Source of the DNA: Streptomyces koelreuteriae
Lineage (GTDB): Bacteria > Actinomycetota > Actinomycetes > Streptomycetales > Streptomycetaceae
DNA: 64,000 nucleotides
NCBI RefSeq assembly: GCF_018604545.1
Contig: NZ_CP075896.1
Location: 6,510,001-6,574,000, forward strand
Reading direction: 5' to 3'
The notes beneath the pieces were generated by a model. It saw nothing but the letters and a program-made list of their open reading frames with translations. It made no database searches and was not told the origin of the DNA. The position numbers were made by a program, and so were the translations under genes. The stretch's first letter is position 1. Each line of letters opens with the position of its first letter. This document shows positions 26,013 through 36,725 of the stretch, one piece after another.

Positions 26013-27338
26013 ATGATGCGACGACGTACCACCCTGCTCGCCGGCTGCACCGCCCTCGCCCTGTCGCTCGGCGCGACCGCCTGCGGCGGCGGCCCCGTCG
26101 CGGCCGGAGGCGGCGACAAGGCCCTCAGCGGCCAGACCGTCACCGTGGCCGGCGTCTGGTCCGGCACCGAGCAGAAGAACTTCCAGAAGGTGCTCGACGC
26201 CTTCACCGAGAAGACCGGCGCCAAGACGCAGTTCACGTCCACCGGCGACAACGTATCCACCGTCGTCGGCAGCAAGATCGAGGGTGGCAACGCCCCCGAC
26301 GTCGTGATGGTCCCGCAGGTCGGCGTGCTCAAGCAGTTCGCGCAGAAGGGCTGGCTCAAGCCGCTGTCGAAGAAGACCGAGCAGGCCGTCGACGCGGGCT
26401 ACGCCCCCGTGTGGAAGAAGTACGGCAGCGTCGACGGCACCCTCTACGGCCTGTACTTCAAGGCCGCCCACAAGTCGACCGTCTGGTACAGCCCCGACGC
26501 CCTCGCCCAGGCCGGCGTGAAGCCGCCGAAGTCGTACGACGAGATGCTCAAGGCCGGGCAGACCGTGTCCGACTCCGGGCTCGCCGCGTTCTCCGTCGCC
26601 GGACAGGACGGCTGGACCCTCACCGACTGGTTTGAGAACGTCTACCTGTCGCAGGCCGGACCCGAGAAGTACGACGCCCTCGCCGCGCACAAGCTGAAGT
26701 GGACCGACGCGTCGGTCGTCGACGCCCTCACCACGCTCGGCAAGCTCTTCCAGGACAAGCAGCTCATCGCCGGCGGCCAGAAGGGCGCGCTGAACACCGA
26801 CTTCCCCGGCTCCGTGGAGAAGGTCTTCGGACCCGAGCCCGAGGCCGGCATGGTCTACGAGGGCGACTTCGTCGCCGGCGTCGCCAAGGACCAGTTCGGC
26901 AAGACCGTCGGCAAGGACGCGAACTTCTTCCCGTTCCCCGCGGTCGGCGGCGGTGAGGCTCCGGTCGTCAGCGGCGGTGACGCGGCCGCCGTCCTGAAGG
27001 ACGGCAAGAACCAGAAGGCCGCGCAGGCCCTCACGGAGTACCTGGCCACGCCGGAGGCCTCCGAGGTGTGGGCCGAGGCGGGCGGCTTCCTCTCCCCGAA
27101 CAAGGAACTCGACCTCGCCAAGTACGGCGACGATGTCACCCGCGCCACCGCCAAGTCCCTCGTCCAGGCCGGGGACTCGGTCCGCTTCGACATGTCCGAC
27201 CAGGCCCCCGCGGCCTTCGGCGGCACCAAGGGCACCGGCGAGTGGAAGCTGCTCCAGGACTTCCTGCGCGACCCGTCCGACCCGAAGGGCACCGCGGCGA
27301 AGCTGGAGGCCGCGGCGGCCAAGGCGTACCAGGACTGA
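26013..27338 (+). CDS. Alpha-glucoside/maltose-type ABC transporter binding lipoprotein
   Basis: 441 residues. The signal peptide ends in a lipobox-like ATAC with Cys24, followed by a Gly-rich linker, so the mature protein is lipid-anchored. The core (VAGVWSGTEQKNFQKVLDAF, GGNAPDVVMVPQVGVLKQFA, YGLYFKAAHKSTVWYSPDAL) matches AglE-type alpha-glucoside receptors. It follows the alpha-glucosidase by 37 bases and precedes the permease by 6. It delivers sugar to the two permeases. The ATPase is not in the window; in streptomycetes the shared MsiK usually serves, which is inference here. Confidence 0.93.
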   Translation: MMRRRTTLLAGCTALALSLGATACGGGPVAAGGGDKALSGQTVTVAGVWSGTEQKNFQKVLDAFTEKTGAKTQFTSTGDNVSTVVGSKIEGGNAPDVVMVPQVGVLKQFAQKGWLKPLSKKTEQAVDAGYAPVWKKYGSVDGTLYGLYFKAAHKSTVWYSPDALAQAGVKPPKSYDEMLKAGQTVSDSGLAAFSVAGQDGWTLTDWFENVYLSQAGPEKYDALAAHKLKWTDASVVDALTTLGKLFQDKQLIAGGQKGALNTDFPGSVEKVFGPEPEAGMVYEGDFVAGVAKDQFGKTVGKDANFFPFPAVGGGEAPVVSGGDAAAVLKDGKNQKAAQALTEYLATPEASEVWAEAGGFLSPNKELDLAKYGDDVTRATAKSLVQAGDSVRFDMSDQAPAAFGGTKGTGEWKLLQDFLRDPSDPKGTAAKLEAAAAKAYQD

Positions 27339-27344
27339 TACGCC

Positions 27345-28706
27345 ATGACAGCGACCCTCGTGAAAGAGACGAGTCCACCGCCGCCCGGCACGATCGCCGA
27401 CCGGACGCGGCGACTGCGCCGGCGCGGCAAGGTCATCGCCCTGCTGTTCGTGCTGCCCGCGCTGCTGCTGCTCGGCGCGCTCGTCGTCTACCCCGTGCTG
27501 TTCAGCATCGGCCGCAGCTTCTTCGACGCCTCCGGGACGACGTTCGTCGGCGGCGACAACTACGCCGAGATGTTCAGCGACCCGGCGACCCTCAACGCCG
27601 TCCGCAACACGGCCATCTGGGTCGTCGTCGCACCGGCCCTGCTGACCGGCCTCGGGCTGATCCTGGCCGTCCTGGTGGAGAAGGTCCGCTGGGCCACCGC
27701 CTTCAAACTGCTCCTCTTCATGCCGATGGCGGTCTCCTTCCTCGCCGCCGGCATCATCTTCCGCCTCGCCTACGACGAGGACCCCGACAAGGGCGTCCTC
27801 AACGCGGCGGTCGTCTCCGTCCACGACGCGTTCGAGGGCTCCTCGTCCTACCCGACGGCCCGGGGACGTGACGGGCAGGGTCTGACCAAGGAGAAGGACG
27901 GGTCGTACCGCACGAGCCAGAGCGTGTCACCGGGCAACGCGGTGACGCTCCCGCTGGTCGGCGTACTGCCCGACGACCTGCCGGGCGGGACGAAGCCGGC
28001 GTACGCGGCGGCGGGACAGAAGGCCGCCGCCGACGAAGTGCGCGGCGTGGTCTACCTGGACTTCACGCCCGGCGGGGGAGGGGAGCAGGGCAAGGTCGAC
28101 CGGAGCGAGAGCGGACTGCCCGAGATGAAGGTCGAGGCGGTGCGCGACGGCAAGACGGTCGCCACGGCGACCACCGCCTCCGACGGCTCCTTCCGCTTCC
28201 AGGGCCTCGAACCCGGCTCCTACGCGGTGCAGTTGCCCTCGTCCAACTTCGCCCCGCCCTACGAGGGCGTCTCCTGGCTCGGACCGGCCCTGGTCACACC
28301 GGCGATCATCGGCGCGTACCTGTGGATCTGGACCGGCTTCTCCATGGTGCTCATCGGCGCCGGACTGGCGACGCTGCCGCGCGACACGCTGGAGGCGGCG
28401 CGGATGGACGGCGCCAACGAATGGCAGATCTTCCGGCGGATCACCGTGCCGCTGCTGGCACCCGTCCTGACCGTCGTCTTCATCACCCTGGTCATCAACG
28501 TGATGAAGGTCTTCGACCTCGTCTACATCATCGCGCCCGGGCCGGTACAGGAAGACGCGACCGTCCTCGCGACGCAGATGTGGCTGGTGTCGTTCGGCGG
28601 CGGCAACAACCAGGGACTCGGCAGCGCACTCGGAGTGCTGCTCCTGCTCCTGGTGGTCCCGGCCATGGTGTTCAACGTCCGCCGCTTCCGAAGGAGTCAG
28701 CGATGA
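27345..28706 (+). CDS. Sugar ABC permease (MalF/AglF type) with an inserted extracellular beta-sandwich-like domain
   Basis: 453 residues, some 150 more than usual. Six membrane helices are at about 28-55, 90-112, 118-142, 313-342, 370-395 and 424-446; the EAA loop (TLEAARMDGANEW) that contacts the ATPase follows helix 4. Between helices 3 and 4, residues about 145-312, lies a large hydrophilic insert. Its second half (about 232-302) reads like a single SdrD-B/CNA-B or carboxypeptidase-regulatory repeat: GVVYLDF, GLPEMKVEAVRDGKTVATAT, TASDGSFRFQGLEPGSYAVQ. E. coli MalF has an unrelated-looking but similarly placed P2 loop that holds the binding protein. It overlaps the next permease (ATGA). 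Confidence 0.92.
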   Translation: MTATLVKETSPPPPGTIADRTRRLRRRGKVIALLFVLPALLLLGALVVYPVLFSIGRSFFDASGTTFVGGDNYAEMFSDPATLNAVRNTAIWVVVAPALLTGLGLILAVLVEKVRWATAFKLLLFMPMAVSFLAAGIIFRLAYDEDPDKGVLNAAVVSVHDAFEGSSSYPTARGRDGQGLTKEKDGSYRTSQSVSPGNAVTLPLVGVLPDDLPGGTKPAYAAAGQKAAADEVRGVVYLDFTPGGGGEQGKVDRSESGLPEMKVEAVRDGKTVATATTASDGSFRFQGLEPGSYAVQLPSSNFAPPYEGVSWLGPALVTPAIIGAYLWIWTGFSMVLIGAGLATLPRDTLEAARMDGANEWQIFRRITVPLLAPVLTVVFITLVINVMKVFDLVYIIAPGPVQEDATVLATQMWLVSFGGGNNQGLGSALGVLLLLLVVPAMVFNVRRFRRSQR

Positions 28707-29542
28707 ACGCGGTTCGGCGCGGGTTGGGCAACGGAGTCGTCCAGGCCTTCCTCGTGATCGTGGGCCTGGTGTGGATGACGCCGCTGGCCGGGCTGTTCCT
28801 GTCCTCGATGCGGTCCGCCGAGGAGACCGCGAAGGGCGGCTGGTGGACGGTGTTCACCAGCCCGGGGCAGCTGTCCTTCGACAACTACTCGGAGCTGCTG
28901 GGGAACGCCGGGATCACGACGGCGTTCTGGAACACGGTGCTGATCTCGGTGCCGACCACGGTTCTGGTCGTCGTCATCGCCGCGCTCGCGGGGTACGCCT
29001 TCGCGTGGCTGGACTTCCCCGGGCGGGAGACGATCTTTCTGGTCGTGGTCGCGTTGCTGGTGGTGCCCGTGCAGATCGGGCTGCTGCCGGTCGCGAAACT
29101 CTTCGGGCAGCTGGGGCTGTTCGGGACGATCCCGGGTGTCGTGCTCTTCCATGTCGCCTACGGGCTGCCGTTCGCGGTGTTCCTGCTGCGGAACTACTTC
29201 TCCGAGATACCGAAGGAGATGCTGGAGGCCGCGCGCATGGACGGGGGCAGTGAGTGGCGTATCTTCACGCGGCTCGTGCTGCCCGTGGGGCGGCCGGCGA
29301 TCGCCTCCCTGGCCATCTTCCAGTTCCTGTGGGTGTGGAACGACATGCTGGTGGCGTTGCTGTTCGCGGACAGTGCGTCGCAGCCGTTGACGGTGGAACT
29401 CCAGTCGCAGATCCGGCAGTTCGGCAGCAACATCGATGTGCTGGCGCCGGGGGCGTTCGTGTCCCTGGTCGTGCCTGTGGTCGTGTTCTTCGCGTTCCAG
29501 AAGCACTTTGTGCAGGGCGTGATGGCGGGGTCGGTCAAGTAG
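28703..29542 (+). CDS. Sugar ABC permease (MalG/AglG type)
   Basis: 279 residues from an ATG at 28703 that overlaps the preceding stop, with AAGGAG upstream. Six helices; the EAA motif is EMLEAARMDGGSEWRIFTRLVLP, around residue 172-194. This is the second half of the importer channel, pairing with the unusual MalF-type subunit. It is last in the operon. The paired 23-bp palindromes begin 18 bases downstream and probably end the transcript. Confidence 0.93.
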   Translation: MNAVRRGLGNGVVQAFLVIVGLVWMTPLAGLFLSSMRSAEETAKGGWWTVFTSPGQLSFDNYSELLGNAGITTAFWNTVLISVPTTVLVVVIAALAGYAFAWLDFPGRETIFLVVVALLVVPVQIGLLPVAKLFGQLGLFGTIPGVVLFHVAYGLPFAVFLLRNYFSEIPKEMLEAARMDGGSEWRIFTRLVLPVGRPAIASLAIFQFLWVWNDMLVALLFADSASQPLTVELQSQIRQFGSNIDVLAPGAFVSLVVPVVVFFAFQKHFVQGVMAGSVK

Positions 29543-29559
29543 CCGCTGCCTGTTCGCGT

Positions 29560-29668
29560 ACCAGGGGGCTCCGCCCCCTGGACCCCCGCCTGTGCCCACC
29601 CACCACCCGAAACTGTCCTTGATGGGTGGGCCAAGGCCCGGAGGATCCAGGGGGCGGAGCCCCCTGGT
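29560..29668. repeat. Pair of 23-bp palindromic elements in inverted orientation
   Basis: Positions 29560-29582 and 29646-29668 are exact reverse complements of each other. Each arm is itself a 9-bp hairpin with a 3-base loop (CCAGGGGGC-TCC-GCCCCCTGG). They bracket 63 bases between the convergent permease and pgl genes. They can act as two terminators or fold into one long stem. This GC-rich element resembles REP-like palindromes dispersed in streptomycete intergenic DNA. Confidence 0.85.
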
Positions 29669-29672
29669 ATGC

Positions 29673-30458
29673 CTATGCCGACGCCGGCGGATACAGCGAG
29701 CGCGGGAGCTGGGAGGCCGCCGCCCCGTCCAGCAGCCACAGCGTCCGGCTGCGGCCGTACGCCCCCGCCGCCGGGGCCTGGATCTCGCCCGCGCCCGAGA
29801 GCGCGATCGCCGCGGCCTGGGCCTTGTCCTCGCCCGCCGCCAGGAGCCACACCTCACGAGCCGCCCGGATCGCAGGCAACGTCAGCGTCACCCGGGTCGG
29901 AGGCGGCTTGGGCGCGCCGTGGACGCCGACGACCGTACGGTCCGTCTCCCGGACCGCGGGAAGCTCCGGGAACAGGGACGCGACATGCGTGTCCGGACCG
30001 ACGCCCAGCATCAGGACGTCGAACGTCGGCACGGGGCCGTGGTTCTCCGGGCCGGCCGCTCGGGCAAGTTCCTCCGCGTACGCGGCCGCCGCCGCGTCCA
30101 CGTCGGCGCCGTCGGGGCCGTCCGACGCGGGCATCGCGTGCACCCGCTTCGGATCGAGCGGCACCGTGTCCAGCAGCGCCTCCCTCGCCTGCGTGATGTT
30201 GCGCTCCGGGTCGCCCTCGGGCAGGAACCGCTCGTCGCCCCACCAGAGGTCGAGCCGGCTCCAGTCGACGGCGTCCCGGGCGGGCGCCGCGGCCAGGGCG
30301 GCCAGCAGGCCGTTGCCGTTGCGGCCGCCCGTGAGGACCACGGACGCCGAGCCCCGGGAGGCCTGGGCGTCCACGATCTTCGTGATCAGCCGGGCCGCCG
30401 CGGCCTGCGCCATCAGCTCCTTGTCGCGGTGCACGACCAGCTGCGGTGCCGTACTCAC
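29673..30458 (-). CDS. pgl: 6-phosphogluconolactonase
   Basis: 261 residues from a GTG at 30458. Hydrolyses 6-phosphogluconolactone in the oxidative pentose phosphate pathway. The family start (AAARLITKIVDAQASRGSASVVLTGG), the WWGDERFLPEGDPERN motif and LGVGPDTHVASLFP are all typical. In that last motif most family members read GxGxDGHTASLFP; here Thr-His is swapped in place of Gly-His. It is the last gene of the minus-strand tkt-tal-zwf-opcA-pgl operon, 14 bases after opcA. Confidence 0.95.
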   Translation of the reverse strand: MSTAPQLVVHRDKELMAQAAAARLITKIVDAQASRGSASVVLTGGRNGNGLLAALAAAPARDAVDWSRLDLWWGDERFLPEGDPERNITQAREALLDTVPLDPKRVHAMPASDGPDGADVDAAAAAYAEELARAAGPENHGPVPTFDVLMLGVGPDTHVASLFPELPAVRETDRTVVGVHGAPKPPPTRVTLTLPAIRAAREVWLLAAGEDKAQAAAIALSGAGEIQAPAAGAYGRSRTLWLLDGAAASQLPRSLYPPASA

Positions 30459-30471
30459 TTCGTCGTAGCCC

Positions 30472-31605
30472 TCACTTCGTCGTCGCCTTCCGTACCGGTT
30501 CCAGCGCGGGAGCTTCCTGCTTCAGCGGTTCCTGCGCCGTCGCTTCCGCAGCGGGTGCTTTCGCAGCCCTTTCGACGGGAGCGGGGAGGGCGAGGCGGCC
30601 TCGCCCGTCACTTTTGGGCTCTCCGCTCTCTCCTTTGGCCACCGGCTCCCCGGAGACCCGAGGGGCCGGAGCCGACCAGGAGGACTTCAGCCGGTCCACC
30701 CCGTACCGCAGGGCCGACGCGTAGGTGTCGTCCGGGTCCAGCCGCCGCAGCTCCTCCGCTATCAGCTCGGCCGTGTCCCGGCGCTTGAGCGCCACTCCGC
30801 GGTCCGGCTGGCCGTCGATGGAGAGCGTGGCGAGGGAGCCGTCCGCACGGTCCAGCTTGATCGGACCGCAGTTGGTGTCCATACGGACCGCCGTCAGACC
30901 GGGTCCGCCGGACAGCGAGCGCTTCACGGGCACGTCCAGCCGGTCCGCGAGCCACATCGCCAGCAGCTCGCAGCTCGGGTTGAACTCCTCGCCCTCCACC
31001 TCGACGGCCCTGACCTCGCAGGTGACCTGGTCGAGGGCCGCCGCCAGCATGGAGCGCCAGGGCGTGATGCGGGTCCAGGACAGGTCCGTGTCGCCGGGGG
31101 TGTAGGTCCCCGACCGGGTCGCCAGGTCCCGTACCGGCTGCTCGGAGGCGTAGGTGTCGGTGACACGGCGCTGGCCGAGGGCCCCGAGGGGGTCCTTCGC
31201 CGGGTCGAGCGGCGCGTTCACCGGCCACCACACCACCACCGGGGCGTCCGGCAGCAGCAGCGGCAGCACCACCGACTGGGCGTGCTCGGCGACCTCGCCG
31301 TACAGGCGGAGCACCACCGTCTCGCCCGAACCGGCGTCCGCGCCGAGGCGGACCTCCGCGTCCAGGCGGGACTGCGTACGGTCGCGGGGCGAGCGGGAGA
31401 CGCGCTTGATGACGACGAGCGTGCGCGAGGGATGCTCGTGCGAGGCGTCGTTCGCCGCCTTCAGGGCGTCGTAGGCGTTCTCCTCGTCCGTCACGATGAC
31501 CAGCGTGAGCACCATGCCGACCGCCGGGGTGCCGATCGCCCGGCGCCCCTGCACCAGCGCCTTGTTGATCTTGCTGGCGGTGGTGTCCGTCAGGTCTGTC
31601 TTCAT
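30472..31605 (-). CDS. opcA: Glucose-6-phosphate dehydrogenase assembly protein OpcA
   Basis: 377 residues. OpcA proteins activate or help assemble the Zwf oligomer, first shown in cyanobacteria and conserved in actinobacteria. The core up to about residue 315 is well kept (LTLVIVTDEENAYDALKAAN, VVVWWPVNAPLDPAKDPLG, WRSMLAAALDQ, SGGPGLTAVRMDTNCGPI). The last 60 residues are an unstructured Ala/Pro/Glu/Lys tail (VERAAKAPAAEATAQE) of the type that varies between species. The start overlaps the zwf stop. Confidence 0.94.
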   Translation of the reverse strand: MKTDLTDTTASKINKALVQGRRAIGTPAVGMVLTLVIVTDEENAYDALKAANDASHEHPSRTLVVIKRVSRSPRDRTQSRLDAEVRLGADAGSGETVVLRLYGEVAEHAQSVVLPLLLPDAPVVVWWPVNAPLDPAKDPLGALGQRRVTDTYASEQPVRDLATRSGTYTPGDTDLSWTRITPWRSMLAAALDQVTCEVRAVEVEGEEFNPSCELLAMWLADRLDVPVKRSLSGGPGLTAVRMDTNCGPIKLDRADGSLATLSIDGQPDRGVALKRRDTAELIAEELRRLDPDDTYASALRYGVDRLKSSWSAPAPRVSGEPVAKGESGEPKSDGRGRLALPAPVERAAKAPAAEATAQEPLKQEAPALEPVRKATTK

Positions 31606-33125
31606 GGCCGGCGCCAGCTCCGTCCGTGTCGCTCGAGCATTTCGTCCGCCTCGACGGGCCCCCAGGTACCGGCCGGGTACTGCGCGGGCTTGCCGTTCTT
31701 GTCCCAGTACTCCTCGATCGGGTCGAGGATCTTCCAGGACAGCTCGACCTCCTCGGTGCGCGGGAAGAGGTTCGAGTCACCGAGGAGAACGTCCAGGATG
31801 AGACGCTCGTACGCCTCCGGGCTGGACTCCGTGAAGGACTCGCCGTAGGCGAAGTCCATGGACACGTCCCGGATCTCCATCGACGTGCCGGGGACCTTCG
31901 AACCGAAGCGGACCGTCACACCCTCGTCCGGCTGGACGCGGATGACGATCGCGTTGGAGCCCAGTTCCTCGGTGGCCGTCGTGTCGAAGGGGGAGTGCGG
32001 GGCCCGCTGGAAGACGACCGCGATCTCCGTCACCCGGCGGCCGAGCCGCTTGCCGGTGCGCAGATAGAAGGGGACGCCCGCCCAGCGGCGGTTGTCGATC
32101 TCCAGCTTGATCGCGGCGTAGGTGTCGGTCTTCGACGAGGCGTTGATGCCGTCCTCGTCGAGATAGCCGGTCACCTTCTCGCCGCCCTGCCAGCCGGCCG
32201 CGTACTGGCCGCGCACGGTGTCCCGGCCCATGTCCTTCGGCAGCCGCACGGCGCCGAGCACCTTGGTCTTCTCGGCGGCCAGCGCGTCCGCGTCGAAGGA
32301 GGCCGGCTCCTCCATGGCCGTGAGGGCCAGGAGCTGGAGCAGGTGGTTCTGGATGACGTCACGGGCGGCGCCGATGCCGTCGTAATACCCGGCGCGGCCG
32401 CCGATGCCGATGTCCTCGGCCATGGTGATCTGCACATGGTCCACGAGGGACCGGTTCCAGATCGGCTCGAACATCGTGTTGGCGAAGCGCAGCGCCAGGA
32501 TGTTCTGGACGGTCTCCTTGCCGAGGTAGTGGTCGATCCGGAAGACCTGCTCCGGGGCGAACACCTCGTGGACGACCTTGTTGAGCTCCTCGGCCGACTT
32601 CAGGTCGTGCCCGAAGGGCTTCTCGATGACCGCGCGCCGCCAGGAGCCGCCCTGCTGGTCGGCCAGCTGGTGCTTCTTCAGCTGCTGGATGACCACCGGG
32701 AAGGACTTCGGCGGCACGGAGAGGTAGAAGGCGAAGTTGCCGCCCGTGCCCTGGGCCTTGTCCAGCTCCTCGATCGTGGAGCGCAGCCGCTCGAACGCGT
32801 CGTCGTCGTCGAACGTGCCCTGCACGAAGCGCATGCCCTGGATGAGCTGCTGCCAGACCTCCTCGCGGAAGGGCGTGCGGGCATGCTCCTTGACCGCGTC
32901 GTGGACCTCCTGTGCGAAGTCCTCGTGCGCCCACTCACGGCGCGCGAAACCCACCAGCGAGAAGCCCGGCGGCAGCAGACCCCGGTTGGCGAGGTCGTAG
33001 ACGGCGGGCATGAGCTTCTTGCGTGACAGGTCGCCCGTGACGCCGAAGATGACCAGGCCCGACGGCCCCGCGATACGCGGGAGCCGTCGGTCCGCGGGGT
33101 CACGCAGCGGGTTGCTGCTCGACAC
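31602..33125 (-). CDS. zwf: Glucose-6-phosphate 1-dehydrogenase
   Basis: 507 residues from a GTG at 33125. Oxidises glucose-6-phosphate with NADP, the main NADPH source. The nucleotide-binding start (SGLVIFGVTGDLSRKKLMPAVYDL) and active-site motif RIDHYLGKETVQN are intact, as is the late HFYLRTGKRL-type segment (VPFYLRTGKRLGRRVTEIAV). It lies between tal (4 bases upstream) and opcA (4-base overlap), so the dehydrogenase and its activator are made together. Confidence 0.97.
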   Translation of the reverse strand: MSSSNPLRDPADRRLPRIAGPSGLVIFGVTGDLSRKKLMPAVYDLANRGLLPPGFSLVGFARREWAHEDFAQEVHDAVKEHARTPFREEVWQQLIQGMRFVQGTFDDDDAFERLRSTIEELDKAQGTGGNFAFYLSVPPKSFPVVIQQLKKHQLADQQGGSWRRAVIEKPFGHDLKSAEELNKVVHEVFAPEQVFRIDHYLGKETVQNILALRFANTMFEPIWNRSLVDHVQITMAEDIGIGGRAGYYDGIGAARDVIQNHLLQLLALTAMEEPASFDADALAAEKTKVLGAVRLPKDMGRDTVRGQYAAGWQGGEKVTGYLDEDGINASSKTDTYAAIKLEIDNRRWAGVPFYLRTGKRLGRRVTEIAVVFQRAPHSPFDTTATEELGSNAIVIRVQPDEGVTVRFGSKVPGTSMEIRDVSMDFAYGESFTESSPEAYERLILDVLLGDSNLFPRTEEVELSWKILDPIEEYWDKNGKPAQYPAGTWGPVEADEMLERHGRSWRRP

Positions 33126-33129
33126 CTGT

Positions 33130-34248
33130 TCAGCCCTCCGAGGGGGCGAGGCGCTTGAGCTCGGCCTCGGTCGACTTCAGCAGATCGTTCCAGGACGCCT
33201 CGAACTTCTCGACGCCCTCGTCCTCGAGCAGCTGGACCACGTCGTCGTACTTGATCCCGAGCTGCTCGACCGCGTCGAGGTCGGCACGGGCCTGCTCGTA
33301 CGTGCCGGCGAGGGTGTTGCCGGTGATCGAGCCGTGCTCCTCGGTGGCGTACAGGGTCGCCTCCGGCATGGTGTTCACCGTGTTCGGCGCGACCAGCTCG
33401 TCGACGTACAGGGTGTCCTTGTACGCCTTGTCCTTGACGCCGGTGGAGGCCCACAGCGGACGCTGCTTGTTGGCGCCCTCGCGCTCCAGCGCGCTCCAGC
33501 GGTCGCCCGAGAAGACCTCCTCGTACGCCTGGTAGGCGAGCCGGGCGTTGGCGATGGCGGACTTGCCGCGCAGCGCCTTGGCCTCGGGGGTGCCCAGGGC
33601 GTCGATGCGCTTGTCGATCTCGGTGTCGACACGCGAGACGAAGAAGGACGCCACCGAGTGGATCTTGGACAGGTCCAGGCCCTTGGCCTTGGCCTTCTCC
33701 AGACCGGACAGGTAGGCCTCCATCACCTCGCGGTAGCGCTCCAGCGAGAAGATCAGCGTGACGTTGACGCTGATGCCGTTGCCGATCGTCTCGGCGATGG
33801 CCGGCAGACCCGCCTTGGTGGCCGGGATCTTGATGAGCGTGTTGGGGCGGTCCACCAGCCAGGCGAGCTGGCGGGCCTCGGCGACCGTCGCCTTGGTGTT
33901 GTGGGCGAGGCGCGGGTCGACCTCGATCGAGACCCGGCCGTCCTGGCCGTCGGTGGCGTCGAAGACCGGGCGCAGGATGTCGGCGGCGTCGCGGACGTCC
34001 GCCGTGGTGATCATGCGGATGGCCTCTTCGACGGTGACCTTGCGGGCGGCGAGGTCCGACAGCTGCTGGTCGTAGCCGTCACCCTCGGAGATCGCCTTCT
34101 GGAAGATCGTCGGGTTGGTGGTGACGCCCACGACGTGCTGCTGGTCGATCAGCTCGGCGAGGTTGCCGGACGTGATGCGCTTGCGCGACAGGTCGTCCAG
34201 CCAGATCGCGACGCCTTCCTCGGAGAGGCGCTTGAGTGCGTCTGTCAT
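33130..34248 (-). CDS. tal: Transaldolase
   Basis: 372 residues from the ATG at 34248, where the conserved N-terminus begins (MTDALKRLSEEGVAIWLDDLSRKRITSGNL) and AGGAG lies upstream; the open frame extends 45 codons further into the tkt leader space. Transfers dihydroxyacetone units from sedoheptulose-7-phosphate. VGVTTNPTIFQKAI and TLIKIPATKAGLPAI, which holds the Schiff-base Lys, identify the long actinobacterial type. The next gene, zwf, starts four bases beyond its stop. Confidence 0.96.
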   Translation of the reverse strand: MTDALKRLSEEGVAIWLDDLSRKRITSGNLAELIDQQHVVGVTTNPTIFQKAISEGDGYDQQLSDLAARKVTVEEAIRMITTADVRDAADILRPVFDATDGQDGRVSIEVDPRLAHNTKATVAEARQLAWLVDRPNTLIKIPATKAGLPAIAETIGNGISVNVTLIFSLERYREVMEAYLSGLEKAKAKGLDLSKIHSVASFFVSRVDTEIDKRIDALGTPEAKALRGKSAIANARLAYQAYEEVFSGDRWSALEREGANKQRPLWASTGVKDKAYKDTLYVDELVAPNTVNTMPEATLYATEEHGSITGNTLAGTYEQARADLDAVEQLGIKYDDVVQLLEDEGVEKFEASWNDLLKSTEAELKRLAPSEG

Positions 34249-34282
34249 GGAAATTCCATCTCCTACGTGTCGTATATGAGCG

Positions 34283-36370
<2,088 letters not shown>

Positions 36371-36725
36371 CCTGGGTCAGGGCTCCTCTCCACATGTTTC
36401 GGATGCCGGTGTATCGGGGCGCCCACCGGCCGCAGTCGAGCCTACCCCCGTGGGACGTGCGTTTTTTCGAGTCACTCCAGAGTGCCGGGGCTCATCCCGA
36501 TCCGCCTCCTGACTGGGCCGTACCGCATTCGGCAAGTGAATACGGAGCCGCTCATCCGGGTGCTCAATCGAGCTTGGACGCGCCCGTCGGAACCCTCCCC
36601 TCAACACGAGACGACCCCCGCGAATGTCCGAGTCTGGGCAACGTCTAAAGTGGCGTGGTACGCGCGAGCCTTTACCGGTACTTCACACGGCTGAGGCTCG
36701 CTGGGATGTCTCTGTAGGGGTGTGC
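36371..36725. other. Divergent tkt/ctaB intergenic region
   Basis: 355 bases with no gene I can support. On the minus strand TTGAGC (36562-36567) could be a -35 for tkt, but the hexamer 17 bases on (36539-36544) is poor. On the plus side TAGGGG at 36715-36720 is the likely ctaB ribosome site. No clear palindrome is present. Confidence 0.4.

Noticed and set aside
26007..27824. 605-residue minus-strand frame over the binding protein
   Set aside because: Antisense shadow; the plus strand has a lipobox and family motifs and sits in an operon.
29560..29668. Insertion-sequence ends or a MITE
   Set aside because: The arms are inverted repeats 63 bases apart, but no target-site duplication is visible and each arm is itself a hairpin. 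A REP-like palindrome pair or double terminator is the simpler reading.
36539..36567. A tkt promoter with TTGAGC at -35
   Set aside because: The spacing is correct but the -10 hexamer fits poorly. Mentioned in the intergenic entry, not called as a promoter.
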